Shown: positions 18,262 through 26,576 of the stretch, one piece after another
How positions within the stretch are numbered: position 1 is the first letter of the stretch
Layout: every line of letters starts with the position of its first letter
Origin: Flavobacterium sp.
GTDB lineage: Bacteria > Bacteroidota > Bacteroidia > Flavobacteriales > Flavobacteriaceae
Direction of reading: 5' to 3'
DNA length: 64,000 nt
Assembly (NCBI GenBank): GCA_027484725.1
Contig: JAIXSK010000017.1
Coordinates: forward strand, 248,001 to 312,000
Position numbers and translations under genes: made by a program
Notes under the pieces: generated by a model
Database searches by the model: none
The model's input: the letters and a program-made list of their open reading frames with translations, nothing else
Told to the model about the DNA's origin: nothing

Positions 18262-19173
18262 ATGCAAAAGCGTTTTTACAGCAACGGAAAACTTCTGATT
18301 ACCTCAGAATATCTGGTTCTGGACGGAGCTATTGCCTTGGCATTGCCAACTCAATTGGGTCAAGATATGGTGGTAGAAGAATGTCAAACCCATTCTATAA
18401 CCTGGACAAGTTATGATGCAGATGGATCTGTTTGGTTGCAAACAGAGTTGAGTTACAACGAAATTATCTCAGGGCAAAGTGCCTTGAATGAGCCAACTAT
18501 TGAAAGACTTCTGTCTATTTTACATCAAGCTTATTTGATGCAACCCAAATGGCTTGAAAAGACTTCCGGATTTAAAGTTCAAACCCATTTGAGCTTTCCC
18601 AGATTTTGGGGATTGGGCAGTTCATCGACGCTGATCAACAACCTAGCTCAATGGACCAAAATAGATGCTTTTGAACTACTCAATAGAACTTTTGGCGGAA
18701 GCGGATATGATATTGCCTGTGCACAAAACGATTCGGCTATTCTGTACCAAAAAAAAGATAAAAAGCCCTTGGTTGAGCAAATAGATTTCAAACCTGAATG
18801 TTTTAAAAACATCTATTTTGTTTATCTGAACCAAAAACAAGACAGTCGAAAGGCCATTGAAAATTATCGAGCCCATGGTTTGGCCAATAAGCATCTCATA
18901 GGTGCATTTGACCAATTGACCCAAAGTTTTGTTCAGAAAAATGATTTTGAAAGTTTATCGCTCACCATCCGTGAACACGAACAAAAACTATCTGAAATAC
19001 TTCATTTAGAAACCGTGCAACAACGCTTGTTCAGGGATTTTGAAGGAACCATCAAAAGTCTGGGTGGTTGGGGCGGAGATTTTGTATTGGTTTTAAGTCA
19101 ATCAAATCCTGAAACTTACTTTAAATCAAAGGGCTATGAGACCATTTTGCCTTATGCTGAAATTATCAAATAA
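18262..19173 (+). CDS. GYDIA family GHMP kinase, probably in the mevalonate pathway
   Basis: 303 residues. The ATP-binding glycine-rich motif reads FWGLGSSSTLINNLAQW (about residues 117-133), and GGSGYDIACAQ (about 149) is the signature after which this flavobacterial GHMP group is named. GHMP kinases include mevalonate, phosphomevalonate and homoserine kinases. The three-base gap from HMG-CoA reductase argues for a mevalonate or phosphomevalonate kinase role, but the exact substrate is inferred. The N-terminus (KLLITSEYLVLDGAIALALP) is the usual GHMP opening. A terminator follows at once. Confidence 0.88.
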   Translation: MQKRFYSNGKLLITSEYLVLDGAIALALPTQLGQDMVVEECQTHSITWTSYDADGSVWLQTELSYNEIISGQSALNEPTIERLLSILHQAYLMQPKWLEKTSGFKVQTHLSFPRFWGLGSSSTLINNLAQWTKIDAFELLNRTFGGSGYDIACAQNDSAILYQKKDKKPLVEQIDFKPECFKNIYFVYLNQKQDSRKAIENYRAHGLANKHLIGAFDQLTQSFVQKNDFESLSLTIREHEQKLSEILHLETVQQRLFRDFEGTIKSLGGWGGDFVLVLSQSNPETYFKSKGYETILPYAEIIK

Positions 19174-19206
19174 AAAAACCGGCTGATTACTCAAGCCGGT
19201 TTTTTT
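19172..19206. terminator. Bidirectional terminator after the GHMP kinase and the foldase gene
   Basis: ACCGGCT (19178-19184) pairs with AGCCGGT (19194-19200), flanked by an A-run and a T-run, between two convergent genes. Confidence 0.85.
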
Positions 19207-19222
19207 GTGCTGATATAGTGAA

Positions 19223-21319
19223 TTAATAATTGAATCTTGCTCTATTATCTTCGATGTCAGCCTCATCTTTCAAGGCAGGAATTACGCGTCCTGAGTAACC
19301 CGCAACTTGAGGTTTTAATTTATCTACATAGGTTTTGTAGTTAGGCAAAGCTGGCGCTTTAGTAATTACTGTTGGACGAACCACATACACCCCTACACTA
19401 CCTTCAATAGGTTTAGAAATTTTGTTAACTCCGGTTGCAAAAGCAGTTCCTACTACTTTACGCTCAAAACCGGCATTTGGAATATTGGCATTCTCAAGAG
19501 TTAAATCAGTAGCTTGTTGCACGGTAGCACCCGCTGAAGCTGCAATGGCTTCTAAAGTAGCTCCTTTCATTTTGGCCGCAATTTTTTCTGCTTTTTTCTT
19601 GTTTCTTAAAATAGGCTCAATCATTGGACGAGCAGTCTCAATCGCCATCAAACCTTTTTCATTGACTTTTTTGAGTTTGGCAATGATGTTTCCGACGTTT
19701 ACAATTTCAAAACGCTTCACATCGCCTACATTGGTTTCTTTGTCAAATGCCCAACGAACTATTTGACGTTGTTGACCGGCAGCCCCAAAATATTCGTCCA
19801 TGGCTTGAACTTTCACCGATGGATTCACCATTAGACCAGCTGCTTTGGCAACTTTTTCAAAATCTTGCTTGTTGGCATCCATTTCAAATTTAACGGCTTT
19901 GGTATACAATTTATCAGCTGTAGCCTCAGAAGGTTCAATTTTACGAGCTATCGTAGCCAAACGAACAGCATCTTGCTTTTCGGTTACATTGATGATGTGG
20001 TATCCAAAATCTGTTTCAACCAAACCAATAGAACCTACCGGATTGTTAAAAACATAATCGTTGAAAGGTTTTACCATTTGACCTGGTGCAAAATAGCCCA
20101 AATCACCACCTTGTTGTGCAGACGAATCATCTGAATTAGTCAAAGCCAACATAAAGAAGCTACCCGGATTGGCTTTAACTTGAGCCAACAATTGCTCTGC
20201 TTTGGCTTTGGCTTGTTCTTTAGTTCTCTTTTCTTTCTTGTTGGGAACTTGGGTTCCTTCATAACTAATTAAAATATGACTGGCTTTGGCATTAGCGCCC
20301 GCTTTTCTGCCCATCCCTTTTGAAATACAATAGTATTTATCGCGCATGTACGGACCAAAAATCTCACCCGCAGGTAAATTGAATAATTGTTCAGAAACTT
20401 CGGCAGGCAAATCTTTTTTGGCTACATAAGATGAGTCATACGGAATATCAGAATTCTCATTCACAAACTCAGCAACATTGCTGGCGTATTTGAAGCCCGG
20501 CAAAGTATCGTTTTTACCAGTAGCCTCATTGTAAACTACTCTTGAATTTAACAGAGCATTTACCGAGGTTTTTACTTCGTTCTCATCTTCGGCTGAAGGT
20601 TTGTCTTCAATCATAACATAGTCTACCTCACGAGACTCTTCAGCTTTGTAGCGTTTCTCATTTTTCTTCATGTAATCAACGATTTCTTCGTCGGTTACTT
20701 TTACATCTTTATCATTGATGGTTGCATACATTACCGAAACAAAATCAAAGTTCACTTTATCAGCTTCCATTTGGTATTTGAGTTTTCCTTCGGCTTCTGT
20801 AGTGTACATTCCGGCTTTTACAAGCGTATTGTAAATTTGATATTTTGCGTTGAGCTCAGCGTCTTTTTCGCGATCTTTAAGCATCTGTGCTTGCTCTGGA
20901 TTGGCCTTGAAAAATTCTTTGAACTTAGCCAAATCAAAAACACCATTGGTCTGAAAAACAGGGTTTTGACCAATATTGGGATCCGCTTTAAAAACTTCTA
21001 AAATATGTTTTTCGCTGGTACGAATGCCTAATTTTTCAAATTCTGCAGTTAACAAAGCGATGGAAACTTCTTGATCCCATACGCGATTTACTGCTTGTGT
21101 AGAAGTCATTCCTTGTTGACCGCTTTTTTCAAGGTTGCTTACTTTTACTCTGAAATCTTCAAAAGCAATGTCTTTACCATTGACGGTTCCCACGTTTTTA
21201 GGAAGATCATTAAAGCCTCCTTTTCTGTACAAATCCTGCACAATAAACGCTAATAATGAAAAACCAATAACGAGGATCAGAAGTAAAGAACGTTGTCTGA
21301 TTTTTTGTAAAACTGCCAT
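19223..21319 (-). CDS. PpiD/SurA-like membrane-anchored peptidyl-prolyl isomerase
   Basis: 698 residues. One N-terminal membrane segment (about 12-29, LLLILVIGFSLLAFIVQ) anchors a large periplasmic part. A SurA_N-type chaperone region (about 35-240) precedes a PPIC-type rotamase domain with KASHILISYEG and GGDLGYFAPGQMVKPF and FGYHIINVTE (about 345-455), then a C-terminal region that may be a second, degenerate chaperone or rotamase module. The layout matches PpiD, which helps outer-membrane and secreted proteins fold at the translocon exit. It has its own promoter-like box upstream. Confidence 0.9.
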   Translation of the reverse strand: MAVLQKIRQRSLLLILVIGFSLLAFIVQDLYRKGGFNDLPKNVGTVNGKDIAFEDFRVKVSNLEKSGQQGMTSTQAVNRVWDQEVSIALLTAEFEKLGIRTSEKHILEVFKADPNIGQNPVFQTNGVFDLAKFKEFFKANPEQAQMLKDREKDAELNAKYQIYNTLVKAGMYTTEAEGKLKYQMEADKVNFDFVSVMYATINDKDVKVTDEEIVDYMKKNEKRYKAEESREVDYVMIEDKPSAEDENEVKTSVNALLNSRVVYNEATGKNDTLPGFKYASNVAEFVNENSDIPYDSSYVAKKDLPAEVSEQLFNLPAGEIFGPYMRDKYYCISKGMGRKAGANAKASHILISYEGTQVPNKKEKRTKEQAKAKAEQLLAQVKANPGSFFMLALTNSDDSSAQQGGDLGYFAPGQMVKPFNDYVFNNPVGSIGLVETDFGYHIINVTEKQDAVRLATIARKIEPSEATADKLYTKAVKFEMDANKQDFEKVAKAAGLMVNPSVKVQAMDEYFGAAGQQRQIVRWAFDKETNVGDVKRFEIVNVGNIIAKLKKVNEKGLMAIETARPMIEPILRNKKKAEKIAAKMKGATLEAIAASAGATVQQATDLTLENANIPNAGFERKVVGTAFATGVNKISKPIEGSVGVYVVRPTVITKAPALPNYKTYVDKLKPQVAGYSGRVIPALKDEADIEDNRARFNY

Positions 21320-21350
21320 TGTATATATTGTTAATTTTTAATTCAGTTTG

Positions 21351-21358
21351 CGAAAATA
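21351..21358 (-). promoter_or_regulatory. Probable -7 box upstream of the PpiD-like gene
   Basis: TATTTTCG on the minus strand matches TAnnTTTG at seven of eight positions, 31 bases before the ATG; no clear -33 element. Confidence 0.4.
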
Positions 21359-21427
21359 CAATTATCTATTTAATAACCATAACCACAGGGTTATATTTTG
21401 CAAGTTTTTTTGTGTAGCGGGTTATTT

Positions 21428-22687
21428 TTATGCTTCAAAAGTCATTTTGACCAATTCAATCTTTTGTCCGCTGGCTTGCTCAATAACAAAATGAAACCCG
21501 TCAATACTGAGTGCTTCTCCTTTTTGTGGGATTTCTTTGGTATGACTCACGATGAATCCGCCCAAAGTACTGTAAGAGTCGTCTTCAGGAATTTGGAGTT
21601 TATAAGTTTGGTTCAAATATTCTACTTCATGCCGTGCCGAAAACAAAAACTCGCTGGCGGATATTTTTTCTTCTGTGAGCTCTTCCAGGGCATCGTGCTC
21701 GTCTTCAATTTCTCCAAATAATTCTTCAACAATGTCTTCAACAGTGAGAATGCCGGATGTTCCGCCGTATTCATCAAGTACCGCCGCAACACTTCGCCTT
21801 TTCTTGGTGAGCAAATCTAGAATATCTTTGATAGACATCGTTTCTGGTACAAACTCAACACTGATGAGCACTGATTTAATACTGCGCGGTTTTTTAAACA
21901 AATCAAACGAATGCACATAACCCAGCAAATCATCGAGCGAATTTTGATACACCAATATTTTAGAATAGCCGGTTTCAATGAATTTTTCTTTGAGTTCAGA
22001 AACCGAATCGTGAATTTCAACCGCCGCAATCTCTGTTCGCGGGGTCATAATATCTCGGGCTTTGACGCCTGAGAATTCAAGTGCGTTTTGAAATATTTGA
22101 ATTTCAGAATCAATATTTTCTTGGTCTTGCACCGAATTCATTTGTTCTGAAATGTAGTTTCCGAGCTCAACTTTACTAAAGAATAGCGGAATCTGATCAG
22201 CCTGGGTTTTAAAAAATCGACGCAAAATAAAGTCAGATATCCACAAGATAAAAGTAGAAATAACTGAAAACAACCAATAGAAAAAATAGGCCGGAAGCGC
22301 AAAAAACTTGATCAAGCTGTTGGCGTAAATCTGAAAAAAAACTTTAGGTAAAAACTCAGAGGTAATGAGCACTACAAAAGTGGAAATCACTGTTTGTAGG
22401 AGCACCAGAGACAAATCGGTCAAATGATAGCCAAACTCAAGAATGTATTTCATGAGCAAATCGCCCATAAAAAATCCGTAAACAACCAATACAATGGTGT
22501 TGCCAATAAGCATCGATACAATAAACTTAGACGGATTGGCGGTGAGTTTGGTGAGAATTCTCGAGATAAAACCGGCTTGCTTTTTCTCAATTTCAAGATA
22601 AATCTTGTTGGCCGACACAAAGGCAATCTCCATACCCGAGAACAAGGCGGCGAGCAATAGGCATATAACGATAATACCTATTTCCAT
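21428..22687 (-). CDS. CorC/HlyC-type membrane protein with DUF21, CBS pair and transporter-associated domain
   Basis: 419 residues. Four hydrophobic segments (about 2-22, 55-75, 88-110 and 128-152) form the DUF21/CNNM membrane domain; two CBS domains (about 210-330, with VKARDIMTPRTEIAAV and KKRRSVAAVLDEYGGTSGILTVEDI) and a C-terminal CorC_HlyC domain follow. Related proteins take part in magnesium or cobalt efflux; the old name hemolysin is misleading. The flavobacterial gliding protein GldE belongs to this superfamily, but I cannot assign this copy to it. It starts three bases after the small 63-residue gene. Confidence 0.87.
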   Translation of the reverse strand: MEIGIIVICLLLAALFSGMEIAFVSANKIYLEIEKKQAGFISRILTKLTANPSKFIVSMLIGNTIVLVVYGFFMGDLLMKYILEFGYHLTDLSLVLLQTVISTFVVLITSEFLPKVFFQIYANSLIKFFALPAYFFYWLFSVISTFILWISDFILRRFFKTQADQIPLFFSKVELGNYISEQMNSVQDQENIDSEIQIFQNALEFSGVKARDIMTPRTEIAAVEIHDSVSELKEKFIETGYSKILVYQNSLDDLLGYVHSFDLFKKPRSIKSVLISVEFVPETMSIKDILDLLTKKRRSVAAVLDEYGGTSGILTVEDIVEELFGEIEDEHDALEELTEEKISASEFLFSARHEVEYLNQTYKLQIPEDDSYSTLGGFIVSHTKEIPQKGEALSIDGFHFVIEQASGQKIELVKMTFEA

Positions 22688-22690
22688 GAT

Positions 22691-22882
22691 TTAAGAAGTT
22701 TTGTTGCGCTGCTGCATCTTTTGAGCAAATCGGCGTCTGAAGAAAAACATAAACAGAGACATTCCGGCCAAAAGTAAAACCAACCACGGAGCATCACCGG
22801 TTTGGTATTTTTCAAAAGCTTCGTACAAAAAAACCACAAAAAAAATCAAGTAAATGTACTGGGTGTATTGAAGTATCTTCAT
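22691..22882 (-). CDS. Small two-segment membrane protein, unknown function
   Basis: 63 residues: a hydrophobic stretch at about 8-22, a short loop with GDAPW, a second stretch at about 33-47 and a very basic tail (FRRRFAQKMQQRNK) that should remain in the cytoplasm. It lies 3 bases before the CorC-like gene and 8 bases after lptC on the same strand, so it is a member of that operon. No known domain is recognised. Confidence 0.7.
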   Translation of the reverse strand: MKILQYTQYIYLIFFVVFLYEAFEKYQTGDAPWLVLLLAGMSLFMFFFRRRFAQKMQQRNKTS

Positions 22883-22890
22883 AATAATTG

Positions 22891-23439
22891 TTATTCGGCC
22901 TTGTTGATGGCTCCGCTGATGCGTTGTGAATTTATAATGCTGAAATCTTTGCTAAAATCAACACCTTCGCCGTAGGAAACACCATTGGGGTCTGTAAATT
23001 TATATTTTTTTTCGGTAAAAAACCACTCGTTTTTTTGGTCAAAATACAATTGCTGGGTTTCAAGCATTTGTCCTTTTTCATTGAAAATTTTGACGTTTTT
23101 TTGTAAATCGATGATGTCGGTTCCTTTAAAGGTTACCGCATAATCTGAGGTAATAAACGTGCGTTGGCCTCGGTTGTCATACATGGTAACTTTGACTCCT
23201 TTTGGAAACTCAGTAAACGGGAATTCTACCGTGGCATAATCCAACATTTTGGGGCTGATCAAAATAGATTTAATCCGACCGGAATCAGTGTATTTAAGAT
23301 TAAAATTGTCGGCTTCACCCGTAGGAACAAATTCAGTGTAGTGAATTTTTTGCACTTCTTTAAAATTGCTTTCACAGCTACTCAAGACTATTGTTAGCGC
23401 TGCAAAAAAAGAAATCCATATACTGCAATTTACTTTCAT
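22891..23439 (-). CDS. lptC: LptC-like LPS-export protein, lipoprotein type
   Basis: 182 residues from ATG 23439, which gives a lipoprotein signal, MKVNCSIWISFFAALTIVLSSC; a longer frame to 23478 would overlap the preceding gene and hide the signal. The rest is beta-rich and matches the LptC/OstA pattern (MYDNRGQRTFITSDYA, DIIDLQKNVKIFNEKGQMLETQQLYFD region). LptC passes lipopolysaccharide from the LptBFG transporter towards the periplasmic bridge. E. coli LptC is held by a membrane helix; a lipid anchor is the usual Bacteroidota version. Confidence 0.82.
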   Translation of the reverse strand: MKVNCSIWISFFAALTIVLSSCESNFKEVQKIHYTEFVPTGEADNFNLKYTDSGRIKSILISPKMLDYATVEFPFTEFPKGVKVTMYDNRGQRTFITSDYAVTFKGTDIIDLQKNVKIFNEKGQMLETQQLYFDQKNEWFFTEKKYKFTDPNGVSYGEGVDFSKDFSIINSQRISGAINKAE

Positions 23440-23450
23440 GCCAAGGCTAA

Positions 23451-24698
23451 TTAGTCGTATTTGCGCTTGACAAACCAACGATCATTCAGAGAAAGACTGA
23501 TGATGACATTGGTGTAGTTTTCTTCAATGAGTAAAGCTTTTGCGGTTCCGCGGCGACCGTATTCAACGCCCAAATTCAAGTTTGAGAACGCTCCTCCCAA
23601 AGGCAAACCAAATCCGCCTGAAATAGCGTAATCTCGGATTCGTTCTTGGTTGATGATCAAACCGGTACGCTCATATCTAAAGCCGGCTCGGTAGGTAATT
23701 TTTTTAAAATAATTAGAAAAACTTGAATAGTTTGGAATATAATATCCGCCCAAACTATACTTGAATCCATTTTCGTAATCAACTTTACTAATGTCATTGG
23801 TTCGCGTTCCAAAATTACTGCTCTGTTGTAGGCTAAATTCAGTAGCAAACATCCATTTTTTGCTTTGCCCAATACCTACCCCAACGGTATATCTAGAAGG
23901 CATTTTTAAGGTTTTTGTTTGGTTTACTTCATCTAGCTTATCTACATCAAACGGCTCGTATGTATTAAGCAGCAATACAGTTGAAACCACTTGAGTATTT
24001 CTGGATTTCAAGCTGCTTTGCGGTGTAAATACAAAACTCGTACTCAAATCAAGCTTTGAATTGATTTTATATTGGTAATAAGCGCCTAAATCCAAATTAA
24101 AACCCGACATTTCAGAGGTGTTTATTTCTTGGGTTCCTAACTGAGCGACACTTATTTTTTCTAAGGTAGTTGTTTCAATTCTCCCAAAATTATAGTGAGC
24201 GCTTAAACCAAGACTAAAGTTGGGTTTAATTTTGTAAGCGTAGCTCAAAAAGACTTTGTTGACACCTCCGGTTCCTTCAAAAGCTCTATAATCATTTGTC
24301 AGAGGGTCTGTGTTTCTAATTTTATATCCAACTGAAGAATACGGAATAAGCCCAAAACCAAAACCGGATTTCGCAAGCGGTATGGCCACCATTAAGTAAT
24401 CTAGTGTTGTTCTTTGTGATTTTTCATTTCCTTGAAAAGCATTCAATCTGGCCGTATTGAGCGAAGCCCCGGCCGTAAAGGTGGTTAACTTAATTCCGGC
24501 AAAGCTGGCAGGATTCTGAAAATTCATGTGAATACTATCTGCAAAAACAGAGGCACCTCCCATCATTCTGGCTTCGGCATTTCCTTTAAATCTAACATCG
24601 CCAATTCCATAAAAAGAATAAGGCGATGAAGCAGCTTGTTGGCCTCGAGAAGAAACTGAAATAAGCAGAACTAATAGAAAGATTAATTTTTTAATCAT
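23451..24698 (-). CDS. Outer-membrane beta-barrel protein, unknown ligand
   Basis: 415 residues. The signal peptide MIKKLIFLLVLLISVSSRGQ precedes a sequence of alternating hydrophobic and polar strands rich in Gly, Tyr and Phe, ending in a strand-like tail. N-terminal SSPYSFYGIGDVRF, ARMMGGASVFADS and NFQNPASFAG resemble FadL/PorV-like flavobacterial barrels. The function is not evident; a transport or assembly role in the outer membrane is the safest guess. Its ATG overlaps the end of coaX by eight bases, and lptC follows after 11 bases. Confidence 0.75.
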   Translation of the reverse strand: MIKKLIFLLVLLISVSSRGQQAASSPYSFYGIGDVRFKGNAEARMMGGASVFADSIHMNFQNPASFAGIKLTTFTAGASLNTARLNAFQGNEKSQRTTLDYLMVAIPLAKSGFGFGLIPYSSVGYKIRNTDPLTNDYRAFEGTGGVNKVFLSYAYKIKPNFSLGLSAHYNFGRIETTTLEKISVAQLGTQEINTSEMSGFNLDLGAYYQYKINSKLDLSTSFVFTPQSSLKSRNTQVVSTVLLLNTYEPFDVDKLDEVNQTKTLKMPSRYTVGVGIGQSKKWMFATEFSLQQSSNFGTRTNDISKVDYENGFKYSLGGYYIPNYSSFSNYFKKITYRAGFRYERTGLIINQERIRDYAISGGFGLPLGGAFSNLNLGVEYGRRGTAKALLIEENYTNVIISLSLNDRWFVKRKYD

Positions 24699-25425
24699 TT
24701 TGGATTTGATATTGAAACGTTTGGTTCAGACTTTCCAGCAGAAAATTTGAATGGGCAAATATGGTATTTTTTAATCGTTTAGCCAAAAAATCCGTATCGC
24801 CGCCCGTTAAAATTATGATAATGTTTTCATGAGCCAATCTATACTGATTGATAAAACCATCCATTTCATGAACAACGCCCATGACTACACCGGCATGAAT
24901 AGACGCAGCGGTTGAATTTCCGATGAACTCTTTGGTTTCAGACGCTTCAAGCAATGGTAACTTAGCAGTAAAATGATGCAAAGCCTGGTATCGCATGCGC
25001 ACCCCCGGTGAAATGGCTCCGCCGTGATAGACATTTTGCGCATCGATAAAATCATAGGTAATACATGTTCCGGCATCAATGATCAAACGGGCTTGATCAG
25101 GGAATTTTAAAACTGCCCCGCTTGCCAAAATCATTCGGTCAATGCCCAAAGTATCCGGAGTTTTATAGGCGTTGATATACGGAAATTTTGTCTGCCTATC
25201 CAAGGTATGAATGCGCACATCAGGAAAAAATTGAGCCAATTGCTCTGCCGAAACCAAACCCACAGAGGCTAGAATCCAATCTAAACAATTCGGGTAAGAA
25301 TCGCGTATTTTTTTAAAGCCGTTTTGAAACACGTCAGCCTTAAATGAAAAGCGTTCCAACAAGGTACTGTCTTCATATACAGCAGCTTTAACAAATGTAT
25401 TTCCTATATCAATCACTAGGCGCAT
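24691..25425 (-). CDS. coaX: Type III pantothenate kinase
   Basis: 244 residues, ASKHA fold. Visible signatures are the phosphate-1 loop VIDIGNTFVKAAVY, GIDRMILASGAV, the second phosphate loop IDAGTCITYDFID and HGGAISPGVRMRYQAL. It phosphorylates pantothenate, the first step of coenzyme A synthesis, in the cytoplasm, usually with a need for a monovalent cation. It heads the run coaX - barrel protein - lptC - small membrane protein - CorC-like gene. A TACCTTCG box (25445-25452, minus strand) about 20 bases upstream may be its -7 element. Confidence 0.95.
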   Translation of the reverse strand: MRLVIDIGNTFVKAAVYEDSTLLERFSFKADVFQNGFKKIRDSYPNCLDWILASVGLVSAEQLAQFFPDVRIHTLDRQTKFPYINAYKTPDTLGIDRMILASGAVLKFPDQARLIIDAGTCITYDFIDAQNVYHGGAISPGVRMRYQALHHFTAKLPLLEASETKEFIGNSTAASIHAGVVMGVVHEMDGFINQYRLAHENIIIILTGGDTDFLAKRLKNTIFAHSNFLLESLNQTFQYQIQND

Positions 25426-25477
25426 AAACCCTTGTTTAAAGGGGCGAAGGTACGAATAGATTTTTTTTAATATTTGT

Positions 25478-25508
25478 TTTGGATAAATTAAAAATCATTC
25501 TATATTTG
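25478..25508 (+). promoter_or_regulatory. tRNA-Phe promoter
   Basis: TTTG (25478-25481), a 19-bp spacer and a perfect TATATTTG -7 box (25501-25508) lie 18 bases before the mature tRNA. Confidence 0.7.
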
Positions 25509-25526
25509 CAACCGCTTTAAGAGCAT

Positions 25527-25599
<73 letters not shown>

Positions 25600-25600
25600 C

Positions 25601-25634
25601 AAAAAAACCCAAAGTTCATCGCTTTGGGTTTTTT
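25601..25634. terminator. Bidirectional terminator between tRNA-Phe and the sugar kinase gene
   Basis: ACCCAAAG (25607-25614) pairs with CTTTGGGT (25622-25629), with an A-run before and a T-run after. Confidence 0.85.
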
Positions 25635-25658
25635 GTTTTTAAAACTGTCGTGAATTAG

Positions 25659-26576
25659 TTACATCAAACTTCTGATATGATCTGGCAAACGACCTACGTT
25701 TTGAAGTTTAATACTGGCCAATTTTTGCGCGGTCGCAATACAGTCTTCCATCGTTTTGTTTTGCAAACGCGCAAACAAAAATCCGGTCCAAAAGGCGTCT
25801 CCGGCTCCGGTAGAATCTTTGACTTCTTTAAGCGGAATAGCCGGCTGATTGAAGGTTCCTATTTGATAATCAGATACCACTACCCCGTCTTTTCCTTTGG
25901 TCAAACATATCGTTGACACACCCAATTGGTGAAAATATTCAAAAATAGCTTGTTCGGTTTTGACTTCTCCAAACAAACGCAAACAATCATCTTCACTTAC
26001 TTTGACCAGCGGATTGGTTGACAAATAATCTTTAAGGACTTGATGAGCTTCATAGCGATTGGGCCAAATCTTTTCAGAATAATTAATATCGATACTCATT
26101 TGCAATCCGAGTGATTTGGCTTTGTGTGCCCGATTGAGTATGGTCATTCTTGCCGGGTCTTTACTGAGCGCAAAACAAGTAGTGTGAAATATTCTGGCTT
26201 TTTCAAGCAAAGCATCCGGCAATTGGTCTTCAAGAATTTCTCGGTCAGCTTCTCTAAACGGAATAAATTCGGGTGTTTGGGTAGAACGAGAGACAAAAAT
26301 AACCGAAGTAGGCAACGCAAGTGATTTACGCATGTAGGTAGTCTGCACTTGATTCAGTTCTAATTTTTGATGAATGTAATCCCCAAAACCATCGCTTCCG
26401 CTGGTAGCCACTAAAACTGAGTTTAGTCCTAGTCGTGCGGCATTGACCGCAACATTGGTGGGCGACCCTCCCAAAAAACGGTGAAAATCTTTGGTTTTGT
26501 CTAAGGATGCTATTTCATGTCCGATGAAATCGATTAAGACTTCACCCACACAAACAAGATCTACCGATTTATTCAT
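25659..26576 (-). CDS. PfkB family sugar kinase, probable fructokinase
   Basis: 305 residues, ribokinase fold. The N-terminal signature FLGGSPTNVAVNAARLG binds the sugar and the C-terminal DSTGAGDAFWTGF holds the catalytic base at about D260 and the anion hole. It would phosphorylate a free sugar in the cytoplasm. Its ATG overlaps the stop of the GH100-like gene by four bases (ATGA), so it is the last gene of the sugar operon. With a putative invertase and a sucrose-type transporter beside it, fructose is the likely substrate; this is inferred from context. Confidence 0.85.
   Translation of the reverse strand: MNKSVDLVCVGEVLIDFIGHEIASLDKTKDFHRFLGGSPTNVAVNAARLGLNSVLVATSGSDGFGDYIHQKLELNQVQTTYMRKSLALPTSVIFVSRSTQTPEFIPFREADREILEDQLPDALLEKARIFHTTCFALSKDPARMTILNRAHKAKSLGLQMSIDINYSEKIWPNRYEAHQVLKDYLSTNPLVKVSEDDCLRLFGEVKTEQAIFEYFHQLGVSTICLTKGKDGVVVSDYQIGTFNQPAIPLKEVKDSTGAGDAFWTGFLFARLQNKTMEDCIATAQKLASIKLQNVGRLPDHIRSLM

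Noticed and set aside
23440..23478. Longer N-terminus for LptC
   Set aside because: It would overlap the barrel gene and hide the lipoprotein signal that starts at 23439.
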